Of a stretch of DNA of 64,000 nucleotides, positions 49,101 through 63,231 are shown piece after piece. A model generated the notes under the pieces. That model searched no databases. It was not told the origin of the DNA and was given only the letters and a program-made list of their open reading frames with translations. Origin of the DNA: Anisakis pegreffii (lineage: Eukaryota; Nematoda; Chromadorea; Rhabditida; Anisakidae); NCBI GenBank assembly GCA_035041965.1, contig JAPYMA010000022.1:1-64000 (forward strand), in the 5' to 3' direction. A program made the position numbers and the translations under genes. Positions within the stretch are counted from its first letter, which is position 1, and every line of letters begins with the position of its first letter.

Positions 49101-52100
49101 CCTCGTTGGATGGTAAATTAATCGCTTATGATTAAAGCAGCCTACAGATGGCGGATTATTCTTTATGATGTTCCCACCAAGCGTTCAAGTAACATCGTGA
49201 AAAACACTAGCAAGTCATCTTTCATTAGTTAGGAATGATGGGGTTTTCATAGCGCGATAACTGTTTCTCTGTCAACTCTTCGCAAGAAAGGCGTTTCAGT
49301 TCTTATTTAAAGAATTTAACTATGCCTTAGCGGATTTCTAGTAGGTGCACAAAGCAAACGCTATATTGAGCAGTCGTTCCGAGATCGAAGTCTCAATTTT
49401 ATGAGTAAACGCAGTTGGGCCCATTTGATCTAGTGGTGATCACGAGCATACTCTTCGTTGAACTGAGAAATTTAACGTGACAGTCAGAAATAGCGCTGGA
49501 CGAGCTTGAAAGCAACAGCAAATGAAAATTTGATGAATGGAACACAAGGAGAAAATGCATAGAAGCCAACGTATTGAGTACGGTGTCACAGAAGGTTTCT
49601 GAAACTCAGCAACTATGTTTAAGGAGATCTTTTGTTTCATTTTGAAAGCTTCTTGATGAAGTCCATGAATAAACATCAACATTTTATGAACGAAGTGACT
49701 TCATTCGGCTCATTTCTTGTACTAAATCAAATATGCGTTTGTGTGTATGGCGATTTCCATTCTCGAACGCTAGTCGAGAAGTAAAAATTTATCAAGTTTC
49801 AGCGAAAGCACTCAAGAGAAAATTGAGTTTAGTGCGGAATGCGGCTGAAAGTTTCATCACTAAAGGCAATAAGAAGTTTGTTTTTTGTGGCAATCTTTTT
49901 TTACCTTCTAAATTTTTGCTCAATAGTTGAATATCTCGCGATCACTTGGTGTACTGTTCATTGATCTATCGGTCAGAAATCGAGTTCCATTTTTTGAAAT
50001 TTCAAACCTCAAAGATGTTTCTACGAGATTATGCTTTGGAAGCAAGAACTATCATTATAATATAATTTGATATGATGTTTCGGCAATTTTTTTTGCAGTT
50101 TACCACGCTGTGAAATGAAATTTGAATCATTTTGAAGTTTTTGGAAAAAGGTCTCCGAAGCAGATACATAAAAGCGCTTGCAGGACGAATGCACGCCTGC
50201 TTGCAATCCGACAGTTTTTCCGTGTTCTCATGAATCCAGTTGATCGCTTTCCACTCGATCTGTACGCACCGATGTTTTTATGCGACGTGATTTGCTTCTT
50301 AATCGTCATCTTCGGTTATTCTGGATTCGGAGTGAGTTTGCCATATTATTTCTGTGCACAAATACATCATCGACATCGAATTATTGACGAGTACGTATGA
50401 TCATTCGTGGTCGGATGAAAGTTTTGATGATGAGTATTCAAGAATCGAACACCTCAGTTGATGAACTCTGATAATATTTGACAGGCTGATGGCAGTAGTG
50501 AAGGTGGAGTTGCGTCGTATTTTGAGGAGAACAAAGTGCCTGGAACGCTCGTCTCGATGCTCATCTTCCAATTTGTTCTCATCATACTCGATCGTGCGAT
50601 TTTCCTGCGCAAATTTCTCTTCGCCAAAATTGTTTTCCAGGTGAATCTCCTGTCGAGTAGTCTCGTTTTTAGATACTTGAACGTTTTCTTCGAAAAGACA
50701 GCAAAATCGTATCTCCTCAAGAAAGCAAAATCGCTCGGCAAAATATATGTTTTCCTGAAAGTAGAGATTTTGAGCAATCGAATGCTGCAATGAAATTCAT
50801 ATGTTACCGGGCAAACCTGAGGGTACCGGTACCTTGAAGACTGTAATGCCTATAGTGCTATTGATCTACAACTGTAATGCTACAATTGATCTATCGTGAT
50901 ACGATGTGTTTGAATAAGGAGCTCTGCGCTCTAGCAAAAAATGCATCCATATAGTGGCACTGAAGCCAGCAAAATCCCCAAAATCTTCTGCGAACAGTGC
51001 AAATTTCAAGAAATCAATGTCTTAGCATATTCAGATTCTGTCAGATGAATGCAACACTCTTTTAAAAATACGCACTCGCAGCTTCACGAAAAGGCAATGA
51101 AATCGTCTATACTTAGGTGATCACAATGAAATGTCAAAATCAATGACTTCTTCAATGAAGTTTTTGTTAGAATATTAATGAAATAGAATATTAATGAAAT
51201 TAATGAAATTTCACAGATAGCATTGGTTATATTCGTGCATGTTTGGTTGTTCTTCTTGCTACCGGCCGCTACGGACCGTATGTTTGTTTCGAGTTTTCCG
51301 TGTAAATTATTCTACTTCACCAAAGTCGTCTATTTTCTCATATCCGCTAAACAGGTACATTCCCTCTTATATCATCGCTTCTCATTTTTACTTCATTCTC
51401 ATATTTGATTCATCAATCTGTCATTCCGTCATTGAATTGGTTTCCCTACAGCATAGCATATTCAATATAATTTTCTGGTGAGTGCTAAAGCCTCAGCTAT
51501 GATATCACTGCATTATGAGCTTAATGGATGTTCCTTTGCATAATGACGCTATGATCTAGTTGTACTGTAGTGATCACGAAAAGTTGCATGATGATATTTT
51601 TTGGTTATTTGCAGATCCAGGCTGGATATCCCAAGCGAAGTTTGGGAAATATTATCACAAACTCCTATACATTGCTCAATTGGATCTTATACAAACTGTG
51701 AGTGCAGTATTCGCCATTTTTAGAGCGCATTATCAAATTTCACGATTCATTCCTTAGTTGACGATTAAGGGTTAGTAATGTGAGATTGGTGAGGAGCGAT
51801 TATACCAGTTTTGACTATGCAACGATCTGGGTTGTTTTTTTTTTTGAGATGCTGTCACAGTCAGGACTGTAGAAGTTATGGTTGAGTGTATTTTATCATT
51901 GAAAGGAATTAGAAATTCATTGTAAAAGTGGAATAAAATATTCAGATTCATGTTGATCCCATTTCTGTTTGAACTTCGTGCACTGATGGACTGGATGTGG
52001 ATGGATACAGCGTTGGGTGTTGGGGATTGGTTCATGTTGAATGATATCTATTCACATGTGTCGATGATCAAATGTGAACGAAATATTGAAGAGGTTCGAT

Positions 52101-55100
52101 CAACTTCGTTTCTATTGCTGACCTTCGAAGATTCGTTGTGAACAATGAATTATTAATTACTGAAAAGAGCTTCACTTGTCTTGTTGGAACACTTTTCGCT
52201 CGAAGTGAATGTCTTCAGTGAACTTGAATACGATGAGTCTAGAAGTCAGGCGATGAAAATCATTCTTAATGTGTCATAATGTGAATTGTAGGATTATCCA
52301 TCACCGAAAGGTGTCAAGAAACGGCCTATACTGAAGTATGGATTAGGTGGTATACTGCTAACGGCAATTATTCTCGTCATTTGGTTTCCTTTGGTTATAT
52401 TCTCGATGGCGAACACGGTTGGTACAAGAAGTTTACCGGTGGAATGTACTTGTAAGTTGACCATCGCTGGATTTGAGGTTATTCATTATGAATTTTATTC
52501 ATTTATCGCTTTTCGTTTACAATTTCACTCAGTGCTTTGATTATATGTGCCTATAAATGAAGCAAGTATCAAACTGATTCTTTTTGATGGATGTTTCGAA
52601 GAAGTGAATTTAATTTCATTGTGGAAATACCTCGATTTTGCACAAACACATTTATATACAACTGAATTTGTCTCGGCGGGATTGAATCTGAAAACAGTTC
52701 ATTAACATAACAATGACACTTACAGCCGTTATTCAAGTCAACTGCACAACTAAGTGATATACGAGAATTGACCTATGAAGAGTATGATGCATTCCAATAC
52801 ACGTATCGAACTAGCAAGGTTTGTCGTTCATTTTTGTCACTCACCTTGCCTGTTCACATCATCGTTTATAGTTTAACTAATAATACTGTGATATGATATG
52901 ATATGACTTGGCTAATTATTTCAACTACTCATCACCTACGATGTTTTCTTTGCTCTGTCTTACGAGCAGTTGTGATCAAATCGCTCGAGTTTCATTGTCT
53001 TAGCGATATTTTCGGTTATGCAAGCGATTTCGAAAGTTCCAAATCGAGCAGAATATGCATCAAATGCCCATTTGTGATGATCACAGCCTCAAATTCTACA
53101 CTTGTGATGATGGATGGTATCAAAGCATTTATTCCTTTGAAAAATCTCATGTTCAGCAAGCGCAAGCGTATATGGCCGACTACACTAATTTGGATGTTGT
53201 ACAAGCAAATATCAACGGGAATTCCTCGTCCCGTTGGAGTATATCACCACCGTCGAGAACTGCTCTCATCCAAGATCTTCGTGGCCATCAACGAATGAGT
53301 CTCAAGTTCGAATGGTACTTCAAAAGGTGTCAGCTCTCGTTCAGCCACTTGCTAGTTATTAATCATCCCGCATAAAGCAAACACTATTGTTATGCAAAAA
53401 TCAGTGATAGTTCACTCTTTTTTAGTATATATTCTGATCAGTATTCATATTCCACTAATACGCTAATAATACACTATGAAATCGACATACAACTAAATTA
53501 CTGCGGTCGTCCACTGAACATTCATTAGTGTAGACTTAAGAAATATCAAAATGTGGAGGTGTAGTTAAGAAAGGAGTGATAGAAGTAAATGGATTACCTG
53601 GATTGGCCAGGATATCAAACGTTTGCAATGTTGCTGGTTACAATGCTCGCGTTTCCGTTTGCATTGTTTTATCCTCGATTGACCAATCCAATAAATAATC
53701 ATAACTCCGCAAAAATAAATATTCCGTCGATCGCTCACAGCGATCAACAAAACAATCGCTCGATGTACAATTAACAAATAAAAAACAAGCAGAAGTAAAT
53801 GGATGAAATAAGTTGATGAATTCTATTGAAACCGTCGCCATTTCAAACCACTCATTTGTGTGTTTGTTTCAAGAGCACCCGACGAGAATCTGCAGTTCGG
53901 AACAGCGGAAGATTTTCGAGTGATTGACTTAGAGCCCGGCCATTCGATACGACTTGATCTTGCCGCAGTGATCGCTGGTGAATCCAAAAAGCAGATGTCA
54001 GTCAGTTTGAGTCAATCGCAAATTATTATTTCAGCTTGAAGCATCAGAAACTATCCTTAACATAATTGTATCAACGTTATACTTCATTAACGAAACAATT
54101 TTGAATAAACTTTTGAGCTTACAAACGGTTGTTTTTCTGCTGAAAATCAATGGTTGTGTTACCGAAACAAATTTAATTTGAATAGATTAAAAATTTTTTT
54201 TGTATAGATCAAAAGAATTTATTGCATTTGCAATGTCATTTTCCGATAAGGTATTGTTTCCTTGGACCATCACTTTTTCGTATTCTTATGATTCAATCGA
54301 AACCGTCTTCGATTCGATGTCGATTGTACAGCTTACGCACACACTTGAAGTGGTACATATTTTTCAGTCGAATACCCAACTTGTTAATACCGATGGTTGA
54401 AGTGCCCGGTGAAGGCAAATCCGACCATGTTCATGCATTGCTCAGCGTTCATCTGAAGGTAACTTGTTAAAAATAGAAGAAATAAATCGCGTTATTCATT
54501 GCGTTTTCGCGTTCCTAACACATTTCGGAATGTCCATATGGTCTATCCAGGTTACAAACTAGGTTCCATCACAGCGAAACCGACATAAGCAGCATTTTCA
54601 AGCATTTGCGATAATCTGCGATAAAAAAACCGTTAAAATATGGTGCAATGTGCACAATCGCACGTTTCTCGGTCTTCAATGTACTGCTTGCAGTGCACCA
54701 ACCAAGTCACGATAATCAGCGAATGAAAATTATGTGCTGTTTTTTTCGAACTTTTCAGTGCAGAAATTTGAACTTTCTAAATGTTGTCTTCCGTATTTGA
54801 AGACATCAAATAACGGTTCGTTATTTCCAATTGATGAAGTGTTCATTAATGTTAGTGGTCAGCATTGCAGAATGAGGAAGATCCGATTGAATCGACATTT
54901 TATGACGCGGTGTTACAATTGGATTCGATGGACGGAATTGAGTGGTGGAAACTTCGTATGGTTGATCCACAGTTCGATCCGATGATCCCGAAGGAGGAAA
55001 TTATTCTCGATAATGTAATCATCTACGCTTTCGTCGATAAGGTCAGCTACATCACATCAAACTCAGAGAACACACTATTCTACCGCGAAATTTTCGAACC

Positions 55101-55732
55101 ATACTCCTCGATTTCTGTTGTTACGGAAAAGTTTCGATCAAAACCGAGTGGTTTACCAATATCGACAATATTCTCTGGTTTATTTAATATATCACTCGAA
55201 TGAACCATACTAATTGATCAAATTTCATTCAGAGACCATACGATAGATTCATTCGGACAGAAATACCGACTTCTTCTCTAAGAAAAACAGTATTTTCCAG
55301 GTATTTCCGGTCACATTCAGCATAATAACTGGTGGAGGCATCCTCAGTCTTTACCTCTCAATGGTGCTTGTTTTTGGACGTTTAATGCGTAATATTGTGA
55401 CCGGTTCTATGCAGGTGCTGTGGGCCATTCGCATCTTGTATTTTTAGTGCTTCAATTCCTCACCTCATAAGTATCTGAAAGTGACTGATATTCTAACAAT
55501 ACTAATCCTAATATTCTTATATCATTTTATTCGAATAACAAAATTGAATTTTCAGAGGATAATGTTCGAAGAGTTACCGAACGTTGATCGAATTCTGCGG
55601 CTCTGTCTTGATATATATTTAGTTCGGGAGGCAGGTGAATTGCAACTCGAGGAGGATCTTTTCGCTAAACTCGTCTTCTTGTTTCGTTCACCGGCAACAC
55701 TCATTAAATGGACTAAAGAGAAAACCTCATAA
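26675..55732 (+). CDS. pezo-1: PIEZO mechanosensitive cation channel
   Basis: PIEZO proteins are trimeric, membrane-curving cation channels opened by membrane tension. About 55 exons over 29 kb were recognised in order from the N-terminal blade to the C-terminal pore, giving roughly 2,600-2,700 residues, near the family size of about 2,500. Start ATG 26675 ([20 protein letters not shown]) leads into [20 protein letters not shown]. Landmarks: [85 protein letters not shown], and the C-terminal [15 protein letters not shown]...[12 protein letters not shown]. Nearly all joins are phase-consistent. Four are open: 32460 to 34470 (a short exon missing), 41634-41928 (exon end), 46634 to 47224, and 52451 to 52726 (one small exon missing). 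Only one PIEZO was seen in the window; nematodes usually have one. Exon detail is in the sub-entries. Confidence 0.95.
27310..29102 (+). other. PIEZO intron 2 (1.8 kb)
   Basis: Contains three unlinked frames with leucine-rich-repeat flavour: plus 28088-28339 ([20 protein letters not shown]), plus about 28443-28495 ([14 protein letters not shown]) and minus 28542-28823 ([20 protein letters not shown]). They resemble F-box/LRR fragments but lie on both strands and do not join. They may be nested gene or pseudogene remains, or chance. Confidence 0.3.
32344..36852 (+). other. PIEZO exons: mid-blade
   Basis: Exons 32344-32460, 34470-34617, 34855-34938, 35289-35505, 35646-35827, 36299-36423, 36708-36852. 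Diagnostic are [94 protein letters not shown] and [20 protein letters not shown]. The join 32460 to 34470 is out of phase (0 to 2), so at least one short exon in the 2-kb intron was not found. It should encode the family's conserved helix before YHSWLTF. Confidence 0.82.
33631..33681 (+). repeat. 51-nt near-perfect hairpin in a PIEZO intron
   Basis: The 21-nt arms at 33631-33651 (starts GACCAATTC, ends TTGCACTCT) and 33661-33681 (starts AGAGTGCAA, ends GAATTGGTC) are complementary at 20 of 21 positions, around a 9-nt loop TTGTCGTAT. Partial pairing (AAG with CTT) continues outside. Shape and arm length resemble a microRNA precursor; a small inverted-repeat transposon is the main alternative. 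The strand of any transcript is unknown. Confidence 0.85.
37425..37652 (+). repeat. Self-complementary 28-30 nt tandem array in a PIEZO intron
   Basis: Three exact-length 28-nt units start at 37569, 37597 and 37625. Each begins with a small hairpin (GAGAC-TATT-GTCTT, GAGGC-GATT-GCCTC, GAGGC-CTAC-GCCTC) followed by a GAATA-containing spacer. Looser 30-nt relatives start near 37425, 37455 and 37485 (GTTGAGAATAACGGGTT style). The stem base A in unit 1 becomes G in units 2 and 3 while its partner T becomes C, so pairing is kept. A CCCCAA...TTGGGG inverted repeat lies just upstream (about 37333-37356). Confidence 0.7.
38238..38292 (+). repeat. 55-nt long hairpin in a PIEZO intron
   Basis: Arms of 25 nt around a 5-nt CCTTT loop: ACAATATGAT (38238-38247) with ATCATATTGT (38283-38292), a small ATAG/ATAC internal loop, then GTCTCA with TGAGAC, one C/A mismatch and CCCG with CGGG. 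The size is that of a short microRNA precursor. It sits 140 nt upstream of the exon starting at 38434. Confidence 0.85.
41634..42886 (+). other. PIEZO exons around 42 kb, with possible alternative donor
   Basis: Exons starting at 41634 ([20 protein letters not shown]) and 41928-42162 ([32 protein letters not shown]), then 42360-42520 ([36 protein letters not shown]) and 42718-42886 ([31 protein letters not shown]). The end of the 41634 exon is unclear. The only strong phase-1 donor, C|GTAAGG at about 41760, would skip an open stretch ([20 protein letters not shown] and beyond) that itself looks coding. Confidence 0.78.
43065..43111 (+). repeat. 19-nt direct repeat in a PIEZO intron
   Basis: TCACATTCTTGATCTGCGA occurs at 43065-43083 and again at 43093-43111, separated by 9 nt. 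Simple local duplication. Confidence 0.8.
43270..47544 (+). other. PIEZO exons: cytosolic linker and beam region
   Basis: Exons 43270-43391, 43613-43738, 44016-44098, 44397-44524, 44741-44878, 45302-45506, 45672-45765, 45856-45987, 46156-46346, 46590-46634, about 46988 or 47045-47224, 47400-47544. The first is a charged helix ([33 protein letters not shown]) matching the PIEZO beam. The middle is low-complexity and fast-evolving, with an acidic [13 protein letters not shown] that parallels the ESDSEEEEE stretch in PIEZO1. [20 protein letters not shown] resumes clear similarity. Exon 46590-46634 is only 45 nt. Exon identity in the middle rests on splice sites and phase rather than similarity. 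Confidence 0.72.
47700..49875 (+). other. PIEZO exons: last blade repeat
   Basis: A probable exon near 47712-47800 ([20 protein letters not shown]) is followed by 48010-48225 ([39 protein letters not shown]), 48589-48765 ([45 protein letters not shown]), 48905-49112 (a serine-rich cytosolic loop beginning SIGLWDAK) and 49803-49875 ([20 protein letters not shown]). Joins from 48010 on are in phase. Confidence 0.85.
50184..52093 (+). other. PIEZO exons: anchor and outer helix
   Basis: Exons 50184-50331, 50485-50640, 51217-51354, 51615-51697, 51946-52093, all in phase. They encode [85 protein letters not shown] and [20 protein letters not shown]. The glutamate in FELRALMDW corresponds to the one implicated in ion selectivity and conductance in mouse PIEZO1 (E2133), and is conserved here. 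Confidence 0.9.
50822..50833. repeat. 12-nt perfect palindrome
   Basis: GGTACCGGTACC reads the same on both strands. It lies in a PIEZO intron next to two imperfect copies of ACTGTAATGC followed by a TTGATCTA block. No function inferred. Confidence 0.6.
52292..55041 (+). other. PIEZO exons: extracellular cap (CED)
   Basis: Exons 52292-52451, 52726-52818, 53157-53326, 53874-53996, 54368-54458, 54871-55041. The first contains the outer pore-lining helix region ([20 protein letters not shown]). The rest form the cap: [64 protein letters not shown] and [13 protein letters not shown]...IIYAFVDK. A small exon between 52451 (phase 1) and 52726 (phase 0) was not located. Confidence 0.88.
53590..53679 (+). 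repeat. Dispersed repeat copy B (partner at 14046-14135, minus)
   Basis: Ninety nucleotides inside the PIEZO intron between 53326 and 53874 match the minus strand of 14046-14135 at about 87 percent by eye. The shared frame reads [20 protein letters not shown] here and stops 16 codons later. Not part of PIEZO. Likely a remnant of a mobile or multicopy sequence. Confidence 0.6.
55301..55732 (+). other. PIEZO exons: inner helix and C-terminal domain
   Basis: Exons 55301-55414 and 55556-55732. The inner pore helix reads [20 protein letters not shown] then [14 protein letters not shown]. The arginine in GRLMRN aligns with the one whose mutation slows inactivation in mammalian PIEZO1 (mouse R2482). 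The intracellular C-terminus [20 protein letters not shown] ... [20 protein letters not shown] ... [14 protein letters not shown] ends at TAA. Confidence 0.93.
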
Positions 55733-57917
55733 AAGTGTTTATTTGTCTGATAGTGAATTTCATTTCATTGCATTTCCACGTTTCCGTATTCGTTGGGTAG
55801 CTTTGCATTCTGAATGTCTTTCGTGAATGCAATAATTATACCCACTTATTTATTCTGCTTATTTGTGCTACATTAATAATGTGTGTGTTGATATGTTGTT
55901 ATACTCTGAATTGCAATATTTCGTTTGTTTCGTATTTCAGTTTGAATTTGTTTATTTTGTTGCTCATTTATAATTTCAGTTTTCATTTTCATCATTTGTA
56001 TATAAAATGTGCATAAATTCATTTGTCTAACAGCAATCGATGTTCATTTTTCGGATGCGAATCGCTCGCTAAACGGTAACAACATTGGAAAAAAAATCTT
56101 TCAGCAAATATCCTATGAAGTTTTCAACGGTTGATCACAAGGAACGCAGCATCAAGCAATACTTTTAATACTACTTCAGCACAACGTGCACTTGAGAAGA
56201 ACTGTTTATTTGGGCATAATTGTTTACATGTTTATATGGGAAGGGCTCATCATCCAATATGAAGAAAAAACTTTGAGAAAAATTTTGTATCATATTTGGG
56301 CGGGAAGGAGAATTAACCAACCATAAACTCATTATTCAATCTTATCAATTGATATGTTTACGTGTATTTTTTAGTGGAAATTCTTTGTTGTTTTTTAGTG
56401 GACTCTAGCCTTAATTTCATTCGTTTCATCACCAAAAAACACACTGCAATATGAAATCAATCGCTTAATGTGCGACGCTTAAATTTGGTATCACGTTGCA
56501 TTTGAAAAACATTGTATTCGAAGAAATAATTGAAGATATTTTGTTGTATTCAAAGATATTGCATATCATTGCATGCATTCACGCGACCGTTTGATCACTC
56601 GATTGATGCTTCGGATCAATGTGAAATCACGATTGTTTCTTCAAGCTGACTGACTACCTTGCAAAAGAGCACATTTGATGAATAAATCAAACAATGAAGG
56701 TACTGAACGGGGAATAATGAAGGCAACAATTTAAGTTGAAATCAGAGACGCTGTGATAGCAGTGATAAGAGTGATTGTTGACAAAAAATGATTGATAAGC
56801 GTCGTCTCGACTTTGACCTTCAAATGTTGCTCATCAATATACTTTTGAAGTAATCCCTCATCAATTGTCAAAATCACCAAATTCAATTGGTAATTGCATC
56901 ACAAATTCTGGACTATTGTGAAACTTCTGAACCGGATTCTCAATTGAAGTAGAAAGTATCTATTGTATCTTAGCATTCTAGTAATAAATGTGTATGTCGC
57001 TCATAATGAGTGAATATTAAATATTTACACGATCGTACTACCCGGAAGATGAATGCAGAATGCGATTAAGACTAACAAGCTACAACTCCTGTTCAAAGCG
57101 ATGCGGTGGTCATATCAACAAACCTCAGATCAAATATCGCTACTTATTTACCTACATACCACGACCGCACTAACAAGCATTGCGCATGAGGTAACACACA
57201 ATTAAATAATAATTACTGCAACGAAATAAACGCTGAGCATGAACGCTATGCACAAATAACAATTTGACAGTGCAATTCCGCAATTCCACTGCAAAAAATT
57301 TCACTCTGAAATGTCGAAGTGAATGCAACCGAATTTTGAATTTTCATTTATGTTATATATTCCTATTTAGGTGAATTCAGTACGTGAATGAATTATTTCA
57401 GTAGGTGAATTCATAGATCTCAATTGGTACGCAGGTGAGAATTCGCTAAAATGGTTCGAATAATTCAGTTCCAATTTCGTCCTTTGCGAAACAATAGAAT
57501 CATTGAAAATCATCAATATTTCGGTATGCTACCTCTTCAACTTCATCTCGAAAAATCGAAATTCCGATCTTGCAGACGGCGAATTTATGGATGTGAACGA
57601 TCTGATACGAAGATATTGCAAATCAAAAATGAATTTATTCAATAAAGAAACCTATTTGGAATACAACAGAATATGAAATTTTGAAAAAGAAAATCGTGAG
57701 AGTACAACAAAAAAGTGTCACCGGAATAAAGAGATGAACCTCTCAAAGAACACTGGAAACGATGATTAATAAAACAAATAAATGTGGCTACACCGAGACA
57801 TTGATAAACGATTTCAACATTAACAATTGTGAATTCAAACAAAAATTTAGTTTCATAAATCAACAAATGTGATTCCCAAGTTATCTTCAATTAACGATCA
57901 ACCAAACGATACGTTAC
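55733..57917. other. PIEZO / ADH5 convergent intergenic region
   Basis: About 2.2 kb between two convergent stop codons. A minus-strand AATAAA (TTTATT at 57634-57639) could polyadenylate ADH5. Around 57367-57420 the string AGGTGAATTCA is repeated. No gene was recognised. Confidence 0.55.
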
Positions 57918-61752
<3,835 letters not shown>

Positions 61753-61759
61753 AAGAATA

Positions 61760-61769
61760 CTGAAAAGAA
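61760..61769 (-). promoter_or_regulatory. Probable trans-splice acceptor of ADH5
   Basis: On the minus strand TTCTTTTCAG ends 7 nt before the first ATG of ADH5. With no coding exon needed upstream, this is the typical spliced-leader position. Confidence 0.6.
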
Positions 61770-63231
61770 ATTAATTGAGAAAATACACTCAACTCAATTT
61801 TTACATACTATACACGCAAAATCGCATTTTTTTTCTTGGTTCATAGTAAAGCCTTCAGTAGTTTGGTTTGATCTTCAAGAAATGCTTACAAAAATTTAAC
61901 TACAAGTAATCAAGTAAAACAAAGGCAAATCGTTGAATCTTCATTCAGTTGAACGATTTTATAACGCAAACAACAATCAGTGACTAGTCTGGCTGAACGC
62001 AACTACAATCAACTGAACAAGGCACGATCGTATACTAAACTAAAAGCATTGCAGTATTGTATTTGCTGTAGTCTGTAATATTGTAATGTAGAGAAAAAAC
62101 ATTTTATCTGTACTTTATGATGTGAATGTTGTTGTTGAAACGTCAACGAAAGCACAACTAACTTCTTTTTTTGAACAGCATTCCACAATCAATGCAGCTT
62201 ATTTTTACTATTTTCTCGTTTGATGCAATTCATTCAATGGACAATTTTTCAGAGGAGCGATAAGGAACGTAAGATAACAACTTCAGTCATTAGTAACAAC
62301 AGCAACAATAACCCTACCACAGAATAGTAATAACCTTTATTGAATCCAGCACACTTCAAACTGTATCAAAAACAGGTTTTCTTTTTCATAAAATCAACAT
62401 TTTAAAAGCACAATCAACCAAAAAATAACTTTGATGGAATTGCTCAACAAATCATTCCATTTAACAGCAGCAGAAAAAAATGATTTTAGCCGATAATTAA
62501 ATAATTTCCATTCAAAAGCGAATCTTCACCAAAACAACGCAAGATAAATCTATCGATTCGTGATTTCTTCTGCTCTTAAATGAAAACCATTCGAATATAT
62601 ACTACAAAAACTTCTGGTATATAATCAGGTAATTTTGCATTTAGGTTGGTATAATCAAAATCAATCGTTGAAATGACAACGTATAACAATTTTTTTAAAA
62701 GAAATGCAAAATTGCATCATAACAAACGATGCGAAATCACATCGGAACAAACCAAAGAAAATTCCAAAAAAATATGCAAAGTTTTTCCGTTTCCTTTCCA
62801 TCAATTAACCGTTTCAGTTCGATCCCTTAGGTAAACAATTGTAATAAAGGGAAACAATTCGCAAAAAGACTAAAATCGCAAACGTTTGCAATCGACTCGA
62901 AATGGCATTCACTCGTTTCATATCGAATGTTAAATTACTTCCACAATGAAATTTATCATTGGTCGATCGATAAAACGCTCGCAGGAAATCGCTTATTTTC
63001 CAAAAACACTGAGAATTTCCACTGTGCAAGCACAAAAACGATACGGATGAAACGTGTAACACGAACGGATATCGGTTTGGAGAAGAGTGCTGACAAATAG
63101 TGGGGGCGTGCAACTAATCTCACTGGTGAGATATTCCGCGATGGGATCAATCATTACCGAAAGATCTAAATATCCACGATAGATTTATCGATCCGCGACT
63201 TTTTAAGAGATCATTTCGACATAATGACTTC
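61770..63231. other. TRMT2A-like / ADH5 intergenic region
   Basis: About 1.46 kb between the stop of the TRMT2A-like gene and the ADH5 acceptor, both minus strand. AT-rich with many short A runs. Holds one copy (62942-63007) of a repeat also present inside the TRMT2A-like intron. No gene recognised. Confidence 0.55.
62942..63007. repeat. 66-nt repeat, copy 1
   Basis: The segment starting CACAATGAAATTTATCATTG and ending TTATTTTCCAAAAACA recurs at 63499-63566 with two substitutions and a one-base A-run difference. It lies 3' of the TRMT2A-like gene. Confidence 0.85.

Noticed and set aside
50401..50790. 129-residue minus-strand frame at 50.4-50.8 kb
   Set aside because: It is the antisense shadow of the PIEZO exon 50485-50640; no independent similarity.
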